NCBI RefSeq assembly: GCF_019750675.1
Contig: NZ_JAIEOF010000372.1
Location: 1-46,803 of the forward strand
Reading direction: 5' to 3'
DNA: 46,803 nucleotides
Source of the DNA: Methylobacterium sp.
GTDB lineage: Bacteria; Pseudomonadota; Alphaproteobacteria; Rhizobiales; Beijerinckiaceae
Part shown: in pieces, positions 46,102 through 46,803 of the stretch
Numbering within the stretch: position 1 is the stretch's first letter
Layout of the letters: the number at the start of each line of letters is the position of its first letter
Program-made: the position numbers and the translations under genes
Notes under the pieces: model-generated
Told to the model about the DNA's origin: nothing
Database searches by the model: none
The model's input: the letters and a program-made list of their open reading frames with translations, nothing else

Positions 46102-46803
46102 TCAGCCCTTCCAGTTCTTCAGGGCCCCGAACGGGCTCGCCGAGGGGTCGGGGGCGGGCGGGTTCAGGACCGGCTCCACCTGCGCGATGGCGTCGGCCAG
46201 CGAGAAGGCGGTGCCGCTGGTCAGCTTGCCGCCGGCCGCATCCTTGTGGCCGCCGCCCCGGAAGCGCCGGGCGCCCTCCAGGGCCGTCTCGTTGTTGGAG
46301 CGGAACGACATGGTGCCGGCCCGCTGCACGTTGAGGACGCGGCTTGCCCGGCCGCTCTCCATGATGAGGTCCGAGACCCGCTGGAAGGTGCCCGAATCGA
46401 GGCCGAAGGACATCAGCGTGCCGTCGGAGAGGGGATGGAACAGATCCGAGCGGGCGAGCACGCGGGCGATCCGCATGCGGGTGGTGAGCGTGCGGTCGTC
46501 GCCGGCATCGTCGGCGAGGTAGCGGTCGAGGATGGCGGTGCGCAGGGCGCCGACCTGCCCCTCGATGCCCGCCGGCGTGGCCCCGTCGCCGAGGAGCCGC
46601 GCCACGCCGAGGAGGAGGTCGCTCACGAAGCGGTCGTGCCAGGGATGGCCGATGGGTACGAGGTTCGAGACGTTGTCCCAGAACATCTCGTCGAGGCTCA
46701 GGCCCGCCCGGAATTCCGGGCGGTCCTTGCGCCAGAGGTCGACGGCGTCCACCGCCGTCACCAGCGCCGCCAGGATCGGGTCCTCGCCCGCTTCGCGGGT
46801 GCC
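46102..46803 (-). CDS. DHH/DHHA1-domain phosphoesterase family protein (5' end cut by window)
   Basis: The frame is open from the window edge (encoding GTREAGEDPILAALVTAVDA in sequence) and ends at 46102, so the N-terminus is missing; a GTG at 46759-46761 is probably internal. The visible part has LWRKDRPEFRAGLSLDEMFW and a C-terminal DHHA1 motif, ARRFRGGGHKDAAGGKLTSG, which binds nucleic acid in DHH phosphoesterases. The N-terminal DHH catalytic motifs would lie outside the window, so activity on oligoribonucleotides, cyclic dinucleotides or pyrophosphate cannot be assigned. The final 40 residues are Pro/Ala-rich. Confidence 0.78.
   Translation of the reverse strand, partial: GTREAGEDPILAALVTAVDAVDLWRKDRPEFRAGLSLDEMFWDNVSNLVPIGHPWHDRFVSDLLLGVARLLGDGATPAGIEGQVGALRTAILDRYLADDAGDDRTLTTRMRIARVLARSDLFHPLSDGTLMSFGLDSGTFQRVSDLIMESGRASRVLNVQRAGTMSFRSNNETALEGARRFRGGGHKDAAGGKLTSGTAFSLADAIAQVEPVLNPPAPDPSASPFGALKNWKG

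Overview
The window is high-GC chromosomal DNA of an alphaproteobacterium of the order Hyphomicrobiales, most likely Methylobacterium or a close relative. This is inferred from the gene set: an RpoH-type heat-shock system, a dnaK-dnaJ-pmtA order, a Mg-type HemB lacking the zinc cysteines, an LdtR-type MarR regulator, Bpt arginyl/leucyl transferase, DUF2093 and DUF1127 proteins, and very strong third-position GC bias. No phage, insertion sequence or CRISPR array is visible. Most of it is ordinary housekeeping sequence.

Layout. 1-415: truncated spermidine-synthase-like gene. 534-3882: a CPA2 cation/proton antiporter overlapping a MATE exporter (minus). 4181-4776: a two-gene DUF4926/DUF6883 module. 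4893-6758: a DUF1127 protein divergent from a MocR-type regulator, with a dyad between them. 6916-8985: ispH and thrB. 9110-11406: peroxiredoxin, YqgE and a secreted protein. 11654-15914: heat-shock promoter, dnaK, dnaJ, pmtA. 16028-16387: a His/Gly-rich secreted protein. 16400-19855: nucleoside salvage operon cdd-punA-deoC-deoA (minus). 20051-23331: DUF2093, then lpxK, waaA and a DUF374 acyltransferase (lipid A/Kdo assembly). 23539-25339: VIT-like membrane protein under a promoter embedded in a perfect inverted repeat, a metallophosphoesterase and a tiny ORF. 25705-28076: tRNA-Glu(CTC), rluD, rpoH. 28177-34034: a membrane protein with a conserved N-terminus, purA, a secreted small protein, D-amino-acid transaminase, purB. 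34415-39623: TonB-dependent siderophore receptor, bpt, RDD protein, lipoprotein and hemB. 39850-42681: hydroxyisobutyryl-CoA hydrolase, DUF6163-like membrane protein, ldtR, PsiE. 42784-46803: an orphan molybdopterin dehydrogenase subunit, a haloacetate-dehalogenase-like hydrolase and a truncated DHH/DHHA1 protein.

How the genes work together. RpoH (27186) is likely to drive dnaK through the CTTGC-N17-CTTATAT promoter at 11656-11684. The cdd-punA-deoC-deoA set converts nucleosides to bases and central metabolites. lpxK, waaA and the DUF374 protein act on the lipid A-Kdo core. purA and purB both feed AMP synthesis. The siderophore receptor, VIT-like transporter and hemB touch iron and heme, but no shared control element was found.

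No clear new multi-gene system was found. The best leads are the operator-like dyad at 23542-23581, the MocR/DUF1127 pair with its intergenic dyad, the DUF4926/DUF6883 module, the orphan molybdopterin subunit beside an Asp-nucleophile hydrolase with an altered halide pocket, and a recurring pattern of short tandem duplications at gene ends.
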